A DNA stretch of 18,503 nt, from the NCBI GenBank assembly GCA_002423105.1, contig DIUT01000023.1, positions 3,030 to 21,532 on the forward strand, given 5' to 3'. The DNA is from Geobacter sp. UBA6151 (GTDB lineage Bacteria > Desulfobacterota > Desulfuromonadia > Geobacterales > Pseudopelobacteraceae). Below, piece by piece: positions 15,252 through 18,503 of the stretch (position 1 is the first letter of the stretch; each line of letters begins with the position of its first letter). The position numbers and the translations under genes are program-made. Below the pieces are notes generated by a model, which worked only from the letters and a program-made list of their open reading frames with translations, was not told where the DNA came from and made no database searches.

Positions 15252-15364
15252 TCACTGGCTAAATGTTCCAGCGAGAAGGTTGAGTGCGGCATGCTCAGTC
15301 AGCTCTGCGTGAACCTGCTGGGATATCCCTAAGCGCTGGGGTTGGAAGGGTTGGCAATTTCCTT
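15252..15364 (-). pseudogene. antisense relic of a second chorismate mutase 3' end
   Basis: On the minus strand 15314-15279 reads VHAELTEHAALN, against IHAELVEHTALN in the intact gene (12719-12754); 31 of 36 bases agree by hand alignment. The frame stops at 15252-15254. Upstream in the relic, AATTGCCAA (15359-15351) and CAGCGCTT (15338-15331) recur in the same order as in the intact gene but with altered spacing, so internal deletions are likely. Not functional. Confidence 0.5.
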
Positions 15365-15974
15365 GAAGTTGTTTTCATTTAGCCGCATATATTTCTTTCA
15401 ATCAGCCGACAGGTTGCTGAATGTGGCTGATCTAAGCGCACCGTTTCAGCTGAGTCGTCCAACCATCCGTGAGTACGTCACCCTGCTTTCCCGTCTCTTT
15501 CTGCTGGAAGAGCTGCCCCCCTGGCACAGCAACCGTTTGAGCCGCCTGATCAAAACCCCCAAGCTGCACCTGGGGGATACCGGCGTTGCCTGTGCGCTAC
15601 TGGGTTTGAATGCTGAAACACTGACCAGCGACCGGACGCTTTTAGGGCAGCTTCTTGAAAGCTTTGTCTTTCAGGAACTGCGCCGTCAGGCAAGCTGGCA
15701 TGAAGAACCGGTAGCGTTCTATCACTTCCGGGACAAGGACGGTGTTGAGGTTGACATGGTACTTGAAGGAGATGGCCAGCGTCTGGCAGGCATAGAGGTA
15801 AAAGCTTCAGCAACCGTTACAGCGGCTGATTTCAAGGGGCTGCGCAAGCTGAAGGAGGCGGTTGCAGAGCGTTTTGCTGCCGGTGTGGTGCTCTACGATG
15901 GAGAATCAACCGTAACCTTTGGCGACAGGCTGTTTGCCGTGCCGATCAGGAGCTTATGGGAGTCTGAAGCATGA
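15342..15974 (+). pseudogene. truncated DUF4143 protein lacking its ATPase domain
   Basis: An open frame from TTG 15342 encodes 210 aa, but only residues from about 18-24 onward look like family sequence: LLNVADLSAPFQLSRPTIRE, VTLLSRLFLLEELPPW, TPKLHLGDTGVACALLGL and the nuclease-like end EVDMVLEG...GIEVKAS. The Walker A/B half, about 180-200 residues, is missing, and the first residues (ISLKLFSFSRIYFFQ) are unrelated. No convincing ribosome site precedes the TTG. It differs from the intact ATPase at 14001, so it is not a recent duplicate. It could still make a short protein, but it is most likely a deletion remnant. Confidence 0.75.
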
Positions 15975-16163
15975 CACCACGGCAGCTGTTTACCATGAAA
16001 ATTCGGATTGCAACTTCGGATTTTCGCGGTAGATTGCATTAATGATTATGCCAATGGCAGTTACCCCACAACACTCAAAAGGTTGGCCGACATTCCGGTA
16101 GTCTCCCTGGCTGACGTTAGCTATGGGGATGCCGTTTGAATAAATGTTCCATTTGGGAAGATC

Positions 16164-16191
16164 ACCAGTTCACGCGCGCGCGTGAACTGGT
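16164..16191. repeat. 28-bp perfect palindrome with alternating CG core
   Basis: Arm ACCAGTTCACGCGC is followed directly by its exact reverse complement, with no central spacer. The inner 14 bases (CACGCGCGCGCGTG) alternate purine and pyrimidine and could adopt Z-form or a cruciform. No T-tract follows, so it is not a normal terminator. It lies 70 bases upstream of the gene at 16262 and could be an operator, a recombination site or a mobile-element end. Confidence 0.8.
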
Positions 16192-16261
16192 CAATTACGA
16201 GTTGGATGATTGACCCAGAAGGGAATAAAACAGGAATTGCTCGACGCTTTGAGGTGCTAGA

Positions 16262-17206
16262 ATGGCGTTTAAATTGATTTTCGACGAAGCTGCAATGGAA
16301 AATCTTATTCCGAAGTTGTCTGGACATCCAATATATGCTGCATCGGGTGGCGGCTTATTCACACCAGGTATAGTAGATATTCTTAGTGAAGAGGGGATAT
16401 CGGATCGCTGGCAACCAGGAAATAATCTCACGAGACAGTTAATTCTCGGCGCGGAAGCGTGTCGTGATGTGCTATTTTATGTAAATCAGTTTCTTGACAC
16501 AAACACCAGAAGACGCGCAATGAACCGCATGGCGGTGCCAGTATGCAGCATGATAGATATTGTATTGCAACTTCTAACAGTAACAAACCACGAAGAGTTT
16601 CGTAAAATTCGAGAGTATTCCTGGCCACCTCAGGATCGCGACACCTACCAGAAGCTTGCCAGGCGTCTAAGGAAAAACAAAAATCACAGGTCCCTCCGTA
16701 AGGTTCGTAATAAACTTGCAGCACATCTAGACACAAATATTTTTACTGAAAGAACCACACGACTGAACCCTGATGACATTTTAGCTCCACTTGCTGACTG
16801 TCTAGTGCTGCTCATTCTATCAATCAATTACCCGTCAGAATTCTTTTGTTGGATTAGACCTGTTGGGCGTCTTGAGGATAGACAACACATGGTTGTAGAA
16901 ACAATGTATTCATACCCTCTCTGTGTTCGATGGATTACTGACTTGGAAGGTCATGTAAAGGGCGTTGATTCTATGATGATAGCAGCAGACCCTCGGCACG
17001 AGCTTCAAGAGCCAATTATGGAAACAGTACGAACCTATAATAGCCTCATAAGGGCCGTCGATAGCCAGTTGTCACCAATCTACATGACACCAACAAAAGA
17101 TTTGGTTCCAGATGGAGGAGGGATGTATGCCACTTCTTCCAGTGAGGGCAAGGCAGTGAAGCCTGGCCTAGAAAAATTAATCTTGGCAAAAACTTCGCCT
17201 ACTTGA
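16262..17206 (+). CDS. unknown protein with HEPN-like RNxxxxH motif
   Basis: 314 aa, not assigned to a known family. No signal peptide or clear membrane segment is seen. The middle (about 75-175) is rich in helices and contains RKVRNKLAAHLDT; R149-N150 and H155 fit the R-x(4-6)-H motif of HEPN RNases, found in AbiU2-like and other abortive-infection or toxin proteins. Residues 1-60 and 195-314 show nothing recognisable. The gene is visibly AT-richer than its neighbours, with many AAT, ATT and TTA codons, which suggests later acquisition. It stands between a long palindrome and an ISL3 insertion. GAGGTG (16251-16256) precedes the ATG. The coding call is good; the HEPN idea is tentative. Confidence 0.75.
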   Translation: MAFKLIFDEAAMENLIPKLSGHPIYAASGGGLFTPGIVDILSEEGISDRWQPGNNLTRQLILGAEACRDVLFYVNQFLDTNTRRRAMNRMAVPVCSMIDIVLQLLTVTNHEEFRKIREYSWPPQDRDTYQKLARRLRKNKNHRSLRKVRNKLAAHLDTNIFTERTTRLNPDDILAPLADCLVLLILSINYPSEFFCWIRPVGRLEDRQHMVVETMYSYPLCVRWITDLEGHVKGVDSMMIAADPRHELQEPIMETVRTYNSLIRAVDSQLSPIYMTPTKDLVPDGGGMYATSSSEGKAVKPGLEKLILAKTSPT

Positions 17207-17230
17207 ACGGACTAGTTTACGATATGGCTC

Positions 17231-18503
17231 GGCTCTTCGTCGAATTGAATGGGTAAGCATGCTATAGTGCGTCCATCATTGAATGGAGGTTTTGCATGCA
17301 ACCAGAACAGCTCTTTGGTATGGCCCTTGGTATTGTTTCTCCCTGGGAGGTAAAGGAGATTTCCTTTTTCCCAGAATCCAAGCGGCTTGATATTTCTATC
17401 GACTTTCAGAAAGGCGCTCAGTTTCCCTGCCCGGTCTGCGGCAAGTTATCGCCGGTGTACGACACAACAGAGAAAGAATGGCGCCACCTGAACTTCTTTC
17501 AATATGAGGCATACCTGAAAGCGCGAGTGCCTCGTGTGCAGTGCCCGGACGCAGACTGTGGTGTGAAGCAGGTCAGCGTACCGTGGGCTCGGACCGGTTC
17601 CGGCTTCACCCTGTTATTTGAAGCCTTGGTAATGACCATGGCCCGTGACATGCCGGTTAACGTCATGGCGCGTCTTCTCACCGTGAATGACAAGCGGCTT
17701 TGGCGGATTATTACTGCCTATGTTGATGCAGCCCGGAGCAAGGAGGATTTTTCGTCAGTCAAGCATGTTGGTGTTGACGAAACATCCATCAGAAAAGGGC
17801 ACAAGTACCTGTCCTTCTTCTTCGATCTTTCCAGAAGAAAACTGCTGTTCGGCACCGAAGGGAAGGACCACACTACCATTGAGCAGTTTGTCAGTGACCT
17901 GAAGGCCCATGGCGGCAAGCCGGAGCAGATAACCGCTGCTGCCATAGATATGTCCAAGGCATTCATAAAGGGAATCCAGGATCAGCTTCCCAGTGCCGTC
18001 ATCACCTTTGACAAGTTCCATCTCATCAAGCTGATGAATGATGCCCTTGCCAAGGTACGGGCTGAAGAAGCGCGGCAATTTCCTGAATTTCTGAAGCAGA
18101 GTCGCTACCTGTTCTTAAAGAATCCAGAAGATTTACGTCCAGAAGAGCAGGACCGACTGGACAACATGGTTCAGAACCAGTGTCACAAGAGCGTTGAGGC
18201 GTATATACACAAGCTCAATCTGCAGAACGTGTACTTTGCCGGGAGTAAGGCGGAGGCTGCCGGGTTACTCCAGCAGTGGCACAAGCAAGCATCTAAAAGC
18301 ACATTGGCCCTCATGCAGAAGATGGCCAGAACTATCAAAGAACACTGGGATGGTATTCTGAGTCACTTCGACAACCGACTGACGACCGGCTTCCTGGAAG
18401 GGGTCAACAGCCTGATCCAGTCAGCCAAGGCAAGGGCACGGGGCTACCGCAACCCCAAAAACATGATCACGATGGCATACCTGATAGCAGGGAAGCTCAG
18501 CTT
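17231..18503 (+). mobile_element. ISL3-family insertion sequence, right part outside the window
   Basis: The transposase at 17296 defines the element. Its left end is probably at 17231, where GGCTCTTCGTCGAATTG begins; ISL3 ends commonly start GGCTCTT or GGGTCTT. A second GGCTC at 17226 makes the exact boundary uncertain by five bases. The right inverted repeat and the 8-bp target duplication cannot be seen. Confidence 0.7.
17296..18503 (+). CDS. ISL3-family DDE transposase (3' end outside window)
   Basis: At least 402 codons from ATG 17296 with no stop before the window edge. The N-terminal zinc-finger shows CPVCGK (near residue 45) and CPDADC. An HTH-like region follows (MARLLTVNDKRLWRII). 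The DDE catalytic residues are D161 in KHVGVDETS, D218 in AAIDMSKAF, and E368 in TGFLEGVNSLIQSAKARARGY, with the family's KFHLIKLMNDAL in between. All three are intact, so the enzyme is probably active. GGAGG (17285-17289) precedes the ATG. It ends within a few codons of the usual family length. Confidence 0.92.
   Translation, partial: MQPEQLFGMALGIVSPWEVKEISFFPESKRLDISIDFQKGAQFPCPVCGKLSPVYDTTEKEWRHLNFFQYEAYLKARVPRVQCPDADCGVKQVSVPWARTGSGFTLLFEALVMTMARDMPVNVMARLLTVNDKRLWRIITAYVDAARSKEDFSSVKHVGVDETSIRKGHKYLSFFFDLSRRKLLFGTEGKDHTTIEQFVSDLKAHGGKPEQITAAAIDMSKAFIKGIQDQLPSAVITFDKFHLIKLMNDALAKVRAEEARQFPEFLKQSRYLFLKNPEDLRPEEQDRLDNMVQNQCHKSVEAYIHKLNLQNVYFAGSKAEAAGLLQQWHKQASKSTLALMQKMARTIKEHWDGILSHFDNRLTTGFLEGVNSLIQSAKARARGYRNPKNMITMAYLIAGKLS

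Noticed and set aside
15998..16024. Hairpin AAAATTCG...CGGATTTT after the truncated DUF4143 frame, as a terminator
   Set aside because: The stem is AT-rich with a G-T pair and an 11-base loop, and no separate T-tract follows it.
16000..16138. Short frame reading ...YPTTLKRLADIPVVSLADVSYGDAV before a stop
   Set aside because: No start codon or ribosome site and no family recognised. It could be the tail of a lost gene, but this cannot be supported.

Overview
This 18.5 kb window looks like bacterial chromosome from a Geobacter/Pelobacter-type anaerobe (Desulfuromonadia). That placement is inferred, not proven. It rests on GC-rich coding sequence, a UGA-encoded selenocysteine gene, a chemoreceptor next to a large lipoprotein, a PAS-GGDEF diguanylate cyclase, and AAA/DUF4143 ATPase genes. 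No rRNA, tRNA or CRISPR array was found.

Layout. (1) 1-2.2 kb: a solitary HipA-family kinase toxin of the YjjJ type, a small SAM methyltransferase, and a relic of a LysR-type DNA-binding domain. (2) 2.2-7.5 kb: an AEC-family transporter converges on an AraC-type regulator. The regulator is divergent from a compact five-gene operon: two SAM methyltransferases, a polytopic membrane 2x[4Fe-4S] protein of NapH/CcoG type, a peroxiredoxin-like selenoprotein and a PaaI-type hotdog thioesterase. The selenoprotein gene has an in-frame TGA at 6692-6694, in the redox motif U-x-x-C, followed by a perfect 7-bp hairpin at the position expected for a bacterial SECIS. A conventional ORF call splits or shortens it. 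(3) 7.5-11.6 kb: a methyl-accepting chemotaxis-like receptor and a lipoprotein alpha/beta hydrolase with beta-rich flanking domains. (4) 11.6-12.3 kb: a Phd/YefM-RelE/ParE toxin-antitoxin pair with a palindromic operator over its promoter.

(5) 12.3-18.5 kb is an accessory, scarred region. A stand-alone AroQ-type chorismate mutase and a diguanylate cyclase are bracketed by a direct repeat (core ATTGAGTAATTTTGCT). The right-hand repeat is part of a tandem, partly palindromic array just upstream of an intact AAA/DUF4143 ATPase. Around it lie a fragment of a REP-associated (Y1) transposase, an antisense relic of a second chorismate mutase, and a second DUF4143 gene without its ATPase half. A 28-bp perfect palindrome with an alternating CG core precedes an AT-richer gene of unknown family that carries a HEPN-like R-N-x4-H motif. 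The window ends inside an ISL3-family insertion sequence whose transposase is open to the window edge.

The best candidates for undescribed biology are the AraC-controlled methyltransferase/Fe-S/selenoprotein/thioesterase operon, which reads as a redox or detoxification pathway of unknown substrate, and the repeat array coupled to the DUF4143 ATPase and chorismate mutase pieces.
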